From: Balaenoptera acutorostrata
Taxonomy: Eukaryota > Chordata > Mammalia > Artiodactyla > Balaenopteridae
DNA: 64,000 nucleotides
NCBI RefSeq assembly: GCF_949987535.1
Contig: NC_080080.1
Location: forward strand, 60,238,668 to 60,302,667
Direction of reading: 5' to 3'
Shown here: positions 1-12,475 of the stretch, in pieces
Numbering within the stretch: position 1 is the first letter of the stretch
Layout of the letters: every line of letters starts with the position of its first letter
The notes under the pieces: generated by a model
Told to the model about the DNA's origin: nothing
The model's database searches: none
Seen by the model: only the letters and a program-made list of their open reading frames with translations
Position numbers and translations under genes: made by a program

Positions 1-2040
1 AATGAAAATCTGAACAGCTTTATATCTACCCAAGAAAATGAGGTAGATGAAAAGCTCTGGAAAAAAAAGAAAAACCCATACCTAGATGGCTTCACTGGTG
101 AGTTTTAGCAAACATACACAATAGGAATAATACCAATACTGTAAAAGTCTACAAAAAAAGAATTTACAAAAACTCTTTCAGGAAATGGAGGAGGAAATAA
201 CTGTAAATCCATATGATGCTAGCATTACCCTGATACCAAGACCAGCTAAAGCCATCAAAAGAAGAGAACTACACACCAATATTTCTCACAAGCATAGAGG
301 CAATGATTCTAAATTTTAGCATATCAAATCCAATAATTTATAAAAAGGACAATAATTCTTAACAAAATAGAACTTATTCATGGAATGCAAAGTTGGTTTA
401 ATATCTGAAAATAAATAAGTGCAATTCATCACATTAACAGGGTAAGACAAAAACTATGTTATTTCAATAGATAAAGAGCATTCGACAGAATGCAAAATGC
501 ATTCTTGGTTTAAAAAATAACTCTCAGCAATTAGAAAAGAACTTTCTCAGCCTGACAAAGGGAATCAACAAAAATCCACAGCAACATCGTACTCAATGGT
601 GAAAAACTGAATGGTTTTCACCTAAGAACAGAAGAAGGCAACTCTCTCACTCTCACAACTTTTACTCAACATTGGACTGAAAATTCTAGCTAGTGCAATA
701 AATTATTACAGGGACAAAAAGGGATACAGATTGAAGAGGAGGTAGTAAAACTGTCCTTATTTACAGATGACGTGATTGTGTACATAGAAAAACCCTATGA
801 TATCTACAATAAGCTATTATAATTAATGTGAATTTAGCAAAATAGTAGGGTGCAAGATTAGAAACAACGTCAAGATCAAACAAGATAAGGAAAACACTCT
901 TGAAATAAATTTTTTTTTCATCATAAGAAAAAAAATTCAATAATCGTGTATGGTGATGGATGTTAACTAGACTTATTGTGGTGATCACTTTGTAATATAA
1001 ATAAATATTGAGTCATCAGGTTGTACACCTGAAACTAATATAATGTTCTACATCAATTATATTCAATTAAAAAAAAGAACACCTAAATAAGCAAGAAATA
1101 TAACAAATTCATGGACTGGACAATTCAATATTAAGATGTCAATTTTCCCCAAATGACTTATATATTTAATGTAATTTCAATCAAGCACTAGTAGACTTTT
1201 TTTGTAGAAATTAGCAGAACAATTCTAAAATTTATATAAAATGTAAACAACCTAGAATAACCAAAGTAATTTTAAAAAGAAAAAACAAGTTGAAGAATTT
1301 AGACTACATGATTTTAAGACTTATATGGTATAATATTTAGTATGGCAATAGTGTGGTATTGATAAAAGGACATACAGATCAATGGAACAGAACAGTATGT
1401 CCTGAAATAGACCTAAAAATATACATTCAACTGATGATCAAACAAGGTGCTTAGGCCAATTCATTGGGTAAAGAAGTCTTTTCAACAAATGGTGCCAAAA
1501 CAACAGATTATCCATATAGAAAAAAATTAACAATTGCCCTTTACTTCACATCATACAAATATTAGCTTGAAATAATCCACAGATCTAAATGTAAGAGCTA
1601 AAACTATAAAATTTCTAGACGACAAAGGAGAAAAATCTTTGCAAGCTTGGAAAGGGTAAAGATTCCTTAGAACCAAGAAGAAAAAAAAATCATAAAAGAA
1701 ATAATTTATAAATTAGACTTTATCAAATTTTTAAGCTTTTGCTTTTCAAAAGCCATCCTTAAAAAAAAAAAGCCAAGACACAGAAGGGAAGAAAATATTG
1801 TTAATATACATTTGAGAAAAGACTGAGAATATTTAACACATGCTTTCATTCATAAGAGAACCTAAAAAAAGGACAAAAAAACCTTCCAGATACTTCACAA
1901 AAGACACAAATGACCAATAAGAACACAAAATGATACTAAAACTAATTGGTTTTCAAAGAAATGTAAATTAAAATCACAACAATACACCACCATACACGCA
2001 CTACAACAGCTAAAATGAAAAAGATTGATAATATTGAGTC
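1..2040 (+). mobile_element. Old L1 ORF2/3' fragments, composite
   Basis: The stretch follows the order of L1 ORF2: a segment resembling the 'agaaaactacagaccaatatc' block (near 255-300), the 'gatgacgtgattgt' block (near 765), and 'gatcaatggaacagaacag' (near 1378-1397). Around 905-1075 it is interrupted by an L1 3' end ('cacctgaaactaatataatgtt', then 'tcaattaaaaaa'), after which ORF2-like sequence resumes. This suggests one L1 nested in another. There are many frameshifts and stops. It is antisense to ZC2HC1A, in its intron 5. Confidence 0.75.
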
Positions 2041-2562
2041 TGGGAAAACCTAAGACAGTGAAGATATAAACTCAATCCCAGCTGATTCAATGCAATCCTA
2101 ATCAAAAATTTAATAAAGGTGTGTATGTATGTGCACATGTGTGCAATGACCTTAAAAAGATAATTTCAAATTTATGTGAAAATGCAAAGGACCAAAATTA
2201 GCTAAAACAACCTTAAAAAACAGAAGGTAGAAGAAAAAGTTCTACCAGATATCAAGATTTAAAGCTAAGAACAAAGCCAGAGGTATCATGCTCCCTGCCT
2301 TCAGACTATAATATAAAGCTACAGTAATCAAAATACCATGGTACTGGCACAAAAATAAGACACCTAGATCAATGGAACAGAATAGAAAGCCCAGAAATAA
2401 CCCCATGCACCTATGGTCAATTAATCTACAACAGGGAAGCAGGAATATACAAGCGAGAAAAGACAGTCTGTTTAATTAAGTGGTGCTGAGAAAATTGGAT
2501 GGCTACATATAAAAGAATGAGATTATAACATTTCCTCAAACCATATACAAAGATAAACTCAG

Positions 2563-2850
2563 GGCTTCCCTGGTGGCGCAGTGGTTGAGAATCTGCCTGC
2601 CAATGCAGGGGACACGGGTTCAAGCCCTGGTCTGGGAAGATCCCACATGCCGCAGAGCAGCTGGGCCCGTGAGCCACAATTACTGAGCTTGCGCGTCTGG
2701 AGCCTGTGCTCTGTAACAAGAGAGGCCATGATATTGAGAGGCCCGCGCACCGCGATGAAGAGTGGCCCCCGCTTGCCACAACTAGAGAAAGCCCTCGCAC
2801 AGAAACAAAGACCCAACACAGCCATAAATAAATTAAAAAAAAAAAAAAAA
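2563..2850 (+). mobile_element. CHR-type SINE (short class) inside L1
   Basis: It begins GGCTTCCCTGGTGGCGCAG, carries a box A-like TGGCGCAGTGG and box B-like GGGTTCAAGCCC from its tRNA origin, and ends in an AAAT/poly-A tail. A 13-bp target duplication, AAGATAAACTCAG, flanks it at 2550-2562 and 2851-2863, so the boundaries are firm. The surrounding L1 resumes without loss. Confidence 0.96.
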
Positions 2851-3650
2851 AAGATAAACTCAGAATGGATTAAGGACCTAAATGTAAGACCAGAAACCAT
2901 AAAATTCCTAGAAGAGAAAACAGGCAGAATACTCTTTGACATAAGTCATAGCAATATTTTTTTTAGATCTGCCTACTAAGGCAAAGGAAATAAATGAAAA
3001 AATAAGTGAATGGGACCTAATTAAACCTAAGAGCTTTTGCACAGCCGAGGGAAACCACTGACAAAACAAAAAGACAACCTACTGAGTGGGAGAAAATCAT
3101 TTGCAAATGATGTGACTGATAAGGGATTAACATCCAAAATTTATAAACAGCTCATACAACTCAACATGAAGAAAACAAACAACCCAACTAAAAAATGGGC
3201 AGAAGACCTAAATAGACATTTTTCCAAAGAAGACACAGATGACCAACAGACACATGAAAAAATGCTCAACAGTGCTAATTATCAGAGAAATGCAAATCAA
3301 AACTACAATGAGGTATCACCTCACTCTGGTCAGAATGGCTATCATCAAAAAGTCTACAAATAATAAATGCTGGAGAGAGTGTGGAGAAAAAGGAAACCTC
3401 CCACATTGCTTGTGGGAATGTAAATTGGTAGAGCCACTATGGAGAACAGTATGGAGGTTCCTTAAAAAACTAAAAATAGAGTTACCATGTGATCCTGCAA
3501 TCCCACTCCTGGGCATATATCTGGAAAAGACAAAAACTAATTCGAAAAGATACATGCACCCCAATGTTCACTGAAGCACTATTTACAATAGCCAAGACAT
3601 GGAAGCAACCTAAATGTCCACCGAGAGATGAATGGATAAAGAAGATGTGG

Positions 3651-3688
3651 TATATATATATATACATATATATATACACACACACACA
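3651..3688. repeat. (TA)n/(CA)n microsatellite in L1 3' region
   Basis: Alternating TA then CA dinucleotides replace the 'gtacatatataca' block normal in L1 sequence here, so the microsatellite probably grew from that seed. Confidence 0.9.
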
Positions 3689-4440
3689 ATGAAATATTAC
3701 TCATCCATAAAAAGGAATTAAATATTGCCACTTGCAGCAACATAAATGGACCTAGAGAATATCACAGTAAGTGAAGTCAGAGAAAGACAAATACTGTATG
3801 ATATCACTTATATGTGGAATCTAAAAAAAACAAACTAGTGAGTATAACAAAAAAGCAGACTCACACATATAGAGAACAAACTAGTGGTTACCAGTGGAGT
3901 GAGAGAAGGCAGGAGGGGCAAAATAGACATAAGGGATTAAGAGATACAAACTACTATGTATAAAATAAATAAGCAACAGGATATATTGTACCGCACAGGG
4001 AAATATAGCCATTATTATGTAATAAATTTAAATGAAGTATAATCTGTAAAAATACTGAATCACTATGCTATATACCTGAAACTAATGTAATATTATAAAA
4101 CCCACTATACTTCAATTAAAAAAAATTTCATAAAGCTATAGTAAATAAAAATATTATTGTGGTCTGGGGACTATATAAAAAGGCAAAAATTGATTATATG
4201 TAAAGTCAAAATAGTGACTACTTCATGGGTGTTGGGGGCTAGGAGTGAGAGAACATTACATTCTGGGAGTGAAACACTAGTGGAGGCTTTTGTAAGACTA
4301 ACAATATTCTATTTCTCAACTTTCTTGTGGTTATGCATGTATTTATGTTTTGTGCTTTTTTTCTATGTGTATAATTTACAAAAAAAATAACGGGAAAACT
4401 GTAAGAAAAAATTAGAATAAAAGTGTTGTAAAAAATAAGA

Positions 4441-6343
4441 GCTTAGAGATAAATATTTAAAATGTTAACTATGTTGATAACTTTTAAAATATATATATTT
4501 CTCAAATTTTCCATAAAGAATAGGAATCCCTTTAATAATCAGAAAAAAATTTATTAAAAATTGCACATCATCTTTCCAGACTTAAAACTTCATTACTTTA
4601 GAATAAGTAGGGTAAGAATCAATCAGAATACTGATTTGGAAATCAGAATGATTTCCTATCAGAATATGATTAGGAAAATTCCTAAATCATAAAATACTTA
4701 TCGTATTGCTTTAAACTCATAAGGTAACTCAGCCTAGCCTAATCTGATGAAAGAGTACTGCAGGATCTAAATTATGCATGAGCTATTTCAAAATAATTTG
4801 TTTTTAAAATAACAAGACATGTAATTTAGCATACATTAGATGATATTTTTGGTTTGCTATGTCTTCATGGGTCTACTCTAATACAACCATGCCTGAATTT
4901 GATAAAATTCCTAGTGAAGAAGAATTATGAGAGCTTAACTGAACGGTAGAACTTCTTGTTTTTACCTATAGAAACCTGACCTTCACTGTGTTTGTATCAT
5001 TATTTTGATTAGAGCAGGGTCAAAAAGTGGGCTGTAATCAGGCCAGATTACAGTTGCTAAATATGACAAGGAAGCATTTAAGCATGTTTAGGAAAAGTAC
5101 TCTACTTAGTTTACTAATGTAGATCCAGTACTGGGTACAGTGTCTGGTTCAAAGAGAGTACTCAAAAACTTCTTGAATGAATACAGATGAGAAAATATGG
5201 GGTCAGACTGAAATAAATATATATGACTAGGCATGGTATCAGAACTGATAAAATTTAAGGTGGGAACTTAAAAACTACTTGGATTTTACATTTACGAATC
5301 ATTTGGCACCAAGTTGCTGGAATACACACATTCTATTGTATTTCCTTTGCTCTACTATTTTATTCTTAAAACAAAACAAAATCCTATTGATGTTCTTAAC
5401 TGTTCAAAAGATATACATTGTTTGCCATCTGTTTTGGAAATTCTTCTAAATGAGTTTTCTTCACTATTCTTTCCCGACAATGATGATAGTAATAATGATA
5501 TGCTCCATTTCCAATAATATTAACAAAAATTCAATAGGAGGATTCTCTCAAGGAGGTCTCAATTGCAATGTGGTCTTTTAATCCAATATTTTATTCATAA
5601 GTAACAAAAAAACAGATTTGATTATTTACTGTTTGCTAAGTTTACAGTACTAAAAAAAAAGTTTACAAATGAAAGCTTTGTGAAAAATAAAATTTGCTTA
5701 AAAGTATGATATTGTCAAAGTTTTTATGTAACAATATGCTCAAAGAAAAACAACAGTAGTGTAAAAATAAATTTAATATAACAAAATCCTTATATGGTTT
5801 ATGGTTCTCTAAGTGCTTTCACACACATCATTTCATTTGCTTCTCACTATAGTTATGTAGATTACCAGTTCACAGATGAAGAAATGAAGGCTTACATACA
5901 TTAATGTCATTTGCCTAAAAGTTCAAAAGTAGAAGTCTGGATGTGACCCCATGTTTTCATTTCCTCAAATGTGTTACTCATATATAACATGGAAACATTC
6001 ACAACTTACATGATTTTCAAATGTGGATTTTTATTGCCATTTTCTCACTCATCTAACCCCTCTAGCTTCCTCTGAATCTGCTGCATCTATTTTAAACTAA
6101 TTTTCTCCCTTTTTTCCTAATATCTCTTTAAATCTGTATATTTTTAAGTCTTTACTAACTCAAGTCCACTTCAAATTTTCTTCTCAACTAGCCATTCAAA
6201 TTTCTTACTAAATCCCTGAACAGTAATACATAAATTATAGCAGGTGAGGAAACTGTAGTTAAATGTTCTGTAAAGAATAAACACAAAACGGTGAACTTAA
6301 AGTCATTTTCTCATTTATTTGTAGAAATGACTACAATGATTAC
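4441..6343. other. Intron 5, mostly unassigned sequence
   Basis: AT-rich non-coding sequence. The only element I recognise is a reverse MIR at about 5810-5955. I looked for the next ZC2HC1A exon here on the minus strand and did not see one. Confidence 0.6.
5810..5955 (-). repeat. MIR SINE relic
   Basis: The order 'aagtgctttcacacacatcatttcatttgcttctcac', 'cagatgaagaaatgaaggct' and 'gtagaagtctggatgtgacccc' follows the reverse complement of MIR, heavily decayed. Confidence 0.7.
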
Positions 6344-6492
6344 CTGTGTCCGAGAAGTCGATTTTCCTTTGGTATCAGTAGGAAATTTGCCTTTATTACT
6401 AATACGTGCTGCCTGTTCTTTACAGAAATTTATATGTCTATCAGCTGCATTTTCATTAAATCTCCTCTGGCAATATGGACACTGAATATAAT
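6344..6492 (-). CDS. ZC2HC1A: ZC2HC1A coding exon 5 (residues 117-166, zinc finger 2)
   Basis: The 149-nt exon lies between acceptor TTTTAG (AG at 6494-6493) and donor GTAATC (6343 downward). With the last base of exon 4 it starts D117-Y-I-Q-C-P-Y-C. Zinc finger 2 has ligands C121, C124, H136 and C140, the same C-x2-C-x11-H-x3-C spacing as finger 1, so the two fingers are likely an internal duplication. The exon ends ...KGKSTSRTQ on a codon boundary. The next human exon, as I recall it, starts VYKPPALKK; no such exon is visible to the left in this window. Confidence 0.96.
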
Positions 6493-7431
6493 CTAAAACA
6501 GAAAAAAGCAACATAATACTTGAAATGGGACATAAAGAGTTATAAGTTTTATGAACAGTAACGCAAGACATATAACATAAATAACAATTGCTAAGCAAAA
6601 ACTCTCATTTTCTTATAACCACCCAACCTGACTTATCTAAACTGAGTAAAGACATTTAAGAAAAAAGCATGCTAGTATATGATAAACTACAATTTTCTCC
6701 CAGCTTAGAATTTGAGGGGAAAAAAAAGATAAATCGTCCCTACATAAAAATGAGTAAGTAAAGGAAAAATGTTAATTATTTTTTGCTTCTATATTACCAT
6801 ATGTTTTCATCACAAATATATATTTTCATAAGGTAGACTAGGTTAAGTAGTTAATAACACATTACATTAAATAAAAATCTACATAAAATTTTAAAATTTG
6901 GGCTCATCTGTTAAAATCTTTCATTTCAATTAGAGGAAAGCTGTCAAGAAATAATTTAATAGACTTTATACAGTTTTATTTTCTCTTAGAGATCCCAACA
7001 GATGGAATAAGTAATAAAAATATATCTCCTTAACATAATTAATTCAAATTTAAGAAACAGCAAATGTTGCAGATTATATATTCTCCCCAAATGCAATATA
7101 TAGTACAAACAAAACTTCTTACAAAATAAATCTTAAAGTTATCCCAGAAAGAACCAAATTTTATAGCACTGTGAAAAATTTCAACTCTATGAGATACAGA
7201 GAAGAAATAAATATAACAACTTAGCAGTGTCAAAAAAAATCTTCAATTTATTTCAACAGGTTTACTTTTTGAGATGGAGTTTGCCCTTTAGAATTTAACA
7301 CTCATCTGAATCTCAGAAATTTGTCCTGCTAACTAGTGAAATAGGTCTAAAATCTCTAATAACAAAGAAGTTGTTCTGTCAGGACTAAGCGATCAAAAAA
7401 TTTCTGAAGTCCAAATTATCCTGAAGAACTG

Positions 7432-7446
7432 CCCCCCCCCGCCCCC
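7432..7446. repeat. Poly-C tract
   Basis: Nine C, one G, five C. A homopolymer run likely to be error-prone in sequencing. Confidence 0.85.
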
Positions 7447-7631
7447 ACTCTGACTTATGTAAACATGAGAAATATAGCTGTGTTGAATAAGATGCAATAT
7501 ACAAATACCTCTAAAACAAAGAGAGAATTCAACTTCATGCGGAAAATTAAGGTAGAAATAGAAGAGACGCAAACCCAAACGGAACATTCCAGAAATACTC
7601 ATAGCATTAAAGTTAATTACTAAGACTCAAA

Positions 7632-7841
7632 CAGGAGTTGGCAAACAAGGGCCCATGGGCCAAATCCAGCCTGCCTGTGGCATGTTTCTGGAACACAGCC
7701 ACATTCATTCATTTACATATTTTCTGTGGCTGATTTCTTGCAACAGTGGCAGAGTTGAGTTGAAACAGAGACCTTATGGACTGCAAAACCTAAGATATTA
7801 ACTATTGGTCCTTTATAGAAATTGTTTATCAACCTCTCCTC
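7632..7841. mobile_element. hAT-type non-autonomous DNA transposon relic
   Basis: It opens CAGGAGTTGGCAAAC and closes GTTTATCAACCTCTC, degraded inverted ends. The internal blocks 'gggccaaatccagcctgcc', 'ggaacacagccac' and 'cagagttgagttg' match a very common mammalian MITE-like repeat family. I do not give a family name. A partial second copy is at 41836-41935. Confidence 0.75.
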
Positions 7842-8613
7842 TACAATAAAATGTTATAAAGGATCATGCCTAACTTTCTCTTTACTAAGAAATTAATCCC
7901 AACTTAGAATACTAACACAATTTTAATGCAGCTAACTTGTTATATTAAAATAACTACCTCTTGAGGCTACTCCATTAACCACTGTCAAAATGTCAACGGT
8001 GCTATTTTAAATCTTTCATTATCTCAATTATCTCATATTTGGTTGCCAGCATCTTGCCTTGCTTTTGGGAACAATAAACAAAAAACTTTTACCCACCCAA
8101 TGAAGAAAATATAAAAATACATGAATTTAGGGCATAATCTAGGTATATCCATCTATATGGTGGTTACCCCACTAGAACAATACATTTTTAGAAGCAAAAT
8201 TATGATTTTTTTTCCCTTCCCAGATTAGAAGATACCAAAGAACCAGGCAACATAATTATCTGAATCTTACTGAATGACTATATTACAATCGACATTATCC
8301 ATGATTAAAATATTTCCTGGAATATTAACATTTAATAGTTACTACAATAATTTTTAAATGATATTAAATGCTTTATAAAGTATTGAGATAAAAAGATAAT
8401 GTATTTCTATGTTCAACACTGATGTGTCTTTATAAGCCTAAAGGCCTGGATTGTCACCATTATTTTATAGGAAAACTTTTAAAGATCATGCTTCATTAGG
8501 TTCAATTATTATAAGTTAACTTTAATAATATCTTAAAATTTATAAGAAATCTATCAATACTATGGATATTTTCTTCCCACATGAACAATTTCTGTGAACA
8601 ATATGACATATAC

Positions 8614-8755
8614 CAGGATCATAAGAAGGTGGAGGAGGGGGAGGAAGTTTGCCACCCTCTTTAAGGGCCTGACCAAGGCCTTTAGCTGCTCTTATGGTGG
8701 CTATGAACTCTTCATGCTTTCTTCTCCAATTAGATGGCTTCTTTGGTGGTTCAGG
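8614..8755 (-). CDS. ZC2HC1A: ZC2HC1A coding exon 4 (residues 70-116, linker with polyproline)
   Basis: The 142-nt exon lies between an acceptor CAG (AG at 8757-8756) and a donor GTATAT (8613 downward). It encodes PEPPKKPSNWRRKHEEF... and then a linker ending KLPPPPPPSYDP plus one base of D117. Six consecutive prolines (107-112) run into S113-Y114, giving a PPSY element that fits the PPxY consensus for WW domains. The W79-R-R-K-H segment and the following E/A/K-rich stretch look helical. The exon lies between the two fingers in the protein. It agrees with my memory of the human protein apart from single substitutions, including G at residue 97 where I recall D. Confidence 0.96.
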
Positions 8756-8944
8756 CTGCCAACAAATTAAAAAGACAAACAAAAAACAGTTTCAAAACAA
8801 TTTTTAATAAATTAAAATAAAACTCAAGAAAATGCCATATTATTTTAAATGTTCCCTCATCAGGAGTCCCTAAATGATCTCCCTCCCAAATTTATAATTT
8901 TAAAAAGAAACTTTAGGCAACTAAATTATACGCAATTTTTAAAA

Positions 8945-10490
8945 TACAATTGTAATTGTGACAGACACTGCTAAATTGCCTCCTGTAGGTGTTATAAACA
9001 CTTAAGCCACCACTAAGAGTGTATTTCCTGATTTTCCCATAGTTTCTCCAACATAGTATGATACTAAACTTCTGGTTTTTTAACTGATTAGAGAGGTGAA
9101 AAATAGTTCTCTCTGTGGTTTTAACTGCCTTTTTTCCTATAATGAGTGAGAGCGAACATCTTTTCATATCATAAAGAATCATTTCTATTGTCTTTTCTGT
9201 GAACTGTTTATTAGTCTGGTCAACGTATCTATTGGGTTATTGGCCTTTTTTTTTTTTTTTAACAATTTCTAGTAATTCTTTATAGGAGACTAGCCCCACC
9301 CCTCCTCCACAATACATCTCTTTTAACCTTGTTTAAGGGTCTCCCGATATGCAGAATTATTTTTAAATGTAGTTTAACTTACTTCTTCTTTTATAGTCTC
9401 CAGATCTGCAGTCAGTTAGCAAGGCCCAACCTCACACTAAGGTAAAATAAAATTTTTCCATGTTTCTACCTAGAACCATTCTTAAATCATTTATTCATTT
9501 GGAATTTATCCTGATTTATGACATACGGACTCTATTTTCTGCTTTTTTAACATGGCTATGTGGTTATCTCGCCATCCTTTATTAACTTTTCTCCCCAGTG
9601 AATTGAGAGAACACCTTTATCATATTCTCTTTGGCATTTGGGTCTATTTCTGAATTCTCTGTTGTACTGTTCTGACTATATGTGTGTCAGTACCCGTATT
9701 TTAAATATTCAGATTTTATAATAATATTTTAATATCCACTAAGGTAACCCTACTTTATTCTGCTTTTCTTTCAATCTTTTCTGGTTATTCTTATATGTGT
9801 ATTTTTCCATATGAACTTTAGATTCAGCTTGTCTATTTTTTTAAACTACATTTTTTTTTTAAACTACATTTTAACTGGAAAAATTAAACGTTACATTCAA
9901 AAACAACTTAAGGAACTTAAGGACTCTATTTTGCTAAGTCTACCTATCCAAGAATGAGATATATTTCCATTTGAAGAAGTGTTCGTTTGAGTCTTTCAGT
10001 GGTTTTTTAAAGTAGTCTTTGTGGAAGTCTTGCACCTTCATTATTATAAGGTTTATTCCTAAATATTTTATATTTTGTGTTGTTCTTTTATAAGGGTCTT
10101 TTAATCATTTTTATATTTCAAGGAGTTGTTTGTTGAAATATGAAACCTGATAATTTCTGTATATTAACATTACATCTCATTACTTCACTGATTTCTCTTT
10201 CTGTTTGTAGTAATTTTTCAGTTGATCCTCTTGGGTTTTCCAGGTATATCATCACCTAATAATGATAGTTTTACCCCCTCTTTTCCAATTCCTATGCATC
10301 TAATTTCTTGTTATTATTTAACTCTATTGACTAGCACTTACTGTATTGGTTGGAGCTTAATCTTGTTCCTGACTTTAATGGAACTACCTCTAAGTATCTT
10401 TCCATTAAACATAATGCTGGCTTGTGTGCTACAAAGAAATTTATTTTGTCATAATGTTGAAATATCTGATTATTCCTATTATGTCTTTGT
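8945..10490 (-). mobile_element. Old L1, reverse orientation (sense to ZC2HC1A)
   Basis: The plus strand reads as reverse-complement L1 3' region: 'gagcgaacatcttttcatatc', 'tattgggttattggcctttt', 'gtatttttccatatgaacttt', then toward 10.2-10.5 kb a decayed ORF2 segment. It is heavily diverged with no open frame of use. Most other L1s in this gene lie in the opposite orientation. Confidence 0.75.
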
Positions 10491-10619
10491 TTTTTAAATC
10501 AAGAATATTATGTTGAGCCAACAAAATCAAAAGATTGTTCTTCAAAAACACTAATAAGGCAAGACTAATCTAGAAAAAAAGAGAAAACAAAAATTACCAA
10601 GGAATGGAAAACAGTTCTT

Positions 10620-11000
10620 ACAAACATGAGAAAGAAAAGAAGATATTATAAAATAACTTTATGGTAATACATGTGACATTTAAGATGAAATGGATAATAT
10701 CCTTGACAAACACCACAAAACAGATACCAGAAACAGAAAAATTATATTAGTCTTATATTTATTTTTTAAAATGAACCTATTATTAAAAGACCCACAAAGA
10801 AAGCTCCTGGCCCAGATGCCTTTACTGTTGAGTACTTGCAGACATTTGAGGAAGAAACAGCACCAATCTTTTAAAAACTCTTTCAAAAATAGAAAACAAG
10901 AGAACAACCTTCCAACTAGTCCTATGAGAGCAACAAAACTGATGAAAAGAAAAATCACAGGCCACTTTTCTCATGAATATAGACGCAAAAATCTTAACTA
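10620..11000 (+). mobile_element. L1 ORF2 fragment
   Basis: Blocks such as 'gctcctggcccagatgcctt' and 'catgaatatagacgcaaaaa' follow L1 ORF2 in the forward direction, with stops and gaps. Confidence 0.7.
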
Positions 11001-12019
11001 AATGAAAGCAGATTTAGATGTTTGAGATGACTGACTCTTTAGAGTTTCTTACTTTATAGTGAGATTCCTGATCACAACATTCATCTGCTCCATAGTGAGT
11101 ATTACTAATTTTTGCTGCTCTCGTTTACCTTTTCTTCTCAAAGTATTATTATATATATTATTATATTAATGCTTAGCTAATGCTTTTTATTACCCATCAT
11201 TGAATGAGTTAGGTTTTCCAGGTACAGCTATTTACAAGAGGTTCTGGGAGAAAGGAGCGGCCCAGGGTAGCTTTCTAGGCTACACAAAACAGTTCTCTTC
11301 TCTGATGTACCAGATACAGATACAAATAAGGCTTCTGTGTGTGATTACACAGACATTTCTCTTCTGCTTCTCTAAAACAGTATGTGTCCAGGAGGCCTGC
11401 TGCTGCCATCCATACTTCCCTCAGTTCTTACACTAACCACTTGCAAAACAGGACACAGCCCTTTTAAAGTGGGCCCCTCACCTTCAGAAAGGGTATTTTC
11501 TTTTCCATTAGTGCTTTCTGAGAGCCTCTGCTCAGGCCTCTTCAACTCTCTGTGCCTCTTCTCCCCACTTCCTCCCTCCTGGCTTTTGTCCAATTTCAGC
11601 CAGGCTCATTCCAGTTTTGGCTCATTCCAAGTTCCTGCAGCTCACCCCAGTTACTGCCTTGGCAGCGATAAACAAGAGATATATACTTCCAGATAAGACT
11701 CCTCATCTTTAAGGAGTCACCTTTAAGGGTGAGTAGACCCTTCACCTTTAAGGTGGCAGGTTCCCAGATTCTGGGCCATGGGCTCCCCAGCAACTTCCTG
11801 CCCTTCCTCTATGGGTAGCTTCTCCTGGATCTCAGTTGTTCTGGGCAGCTCTAACATATATTTTGTAGTCCCTGGATTATGCCTGCCTTTCTGCAAAAAT
11901 GGAGCTTGTATTTGCTTTGCTCCGCTCTGCTTGTGACTTTGTGGGAGTTCCTTGATACAAGTAAAGATACTGAGAACTACACCATGATGTTCAAAACCTT
12001 CTAACACACTGCTTCTCCA

Positions 12020-12165
12020 AGCAACATGCATATGACTCACCCAAAGATTTTGTTAAAATGCACGTTCTAATTCAGTATGCTGGGTGGGACCTGAGATTCT
12101 GCATTTCTAACAAGTTTCCAAATACTGCTGATGTAACTGCTCTATGGACCACACTTTAAGGAGCA
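12020..12165 (+). mobile_element. MER20/MER5-like hAT relic
   Basis: The blocks 'gggtgggacctgagattctg', 'catttctaacaagtttccaa' and 'ggaccacactttaaggagca' match the MER20-type non-autonomous hAT-Charlie element, old and diverged. Confidence 0.7.
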
Positions 12166-12269
12166 AGAAAACAAAACTACTTAATGTAAAGTAATGGTTT
12201 TTACTTTACTTTTTCCTGAAGATTAATTTTTTTAAGCATAGAAACCTCTTCCCTTAAAGAAACAAGATA

Positions 12270-12475
12270 AATAACATTTACTGAGAGATCACCATGGATA
12301 AACTTAATTCCCCTAATAATTCCACAAGATAGATACTACCACTAATACCTCCACTTTACAGACAAACAGAAGTATAGATTAAGTAACTCACCCAACACAA
12401 CAAAGTAGCAGAGCCAGGGTTAAATCCAGGCGGTCAGAATCTTGAGCCAGCTTTCAAACCCACTATGCTATACCA
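12270..12475 (-). repeat. MIR SINE relic
   Basis: Reverse MIR with the ordered blocks 'cctccactttacagacaaac', 'aagtaactcacccaacac' and 'agcagagccagggttaaatc', ending 'ccactatgctata'. It is one of the better preserved MIRs here. Confidence 0.85.

Larger units (their letters stand above)
2041..4440 (+). mobile_element. L1 3' portion with inserted SINE, intron 5
   Basis: ORF2 C-terminal sequence runs from near 2090 ('caatcctaatcaaaa') through 'gatcaatggaacagaat' and 'ggattaaggacctaaatgtaagacc', then into a 3' untranslated region ending 'cttcaattaaaaaaaa' near 4125. Sequence from 4130 to 4440 looks like the tail of an older L1 interrupted by this copy. A CHR SINE splits it at 2563-2850. The frame is broken throughout. 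Confidence 0.8.
6493..8613. other. Intron 4
   Basis: AT-rich intron with a hAT-type relic at 7632-7841 and a C-run at 7432-7446. Otherwise nothing recognised. No coding signal. Confidence 0.7.

Noticed and set aside
2563..2640. A tRNA gene, from boxes A and B
   Set aside because: The boxes belong to the tRNA-derived head of the SINE; no complete cloverleaf or mature tRNA end is present.
1..6300. Remaining C-terminal exons of ZC2HC1A, or IL7
   Set aside because: No matching exon with splice sites was found on either strand; they probably lie left of the window.
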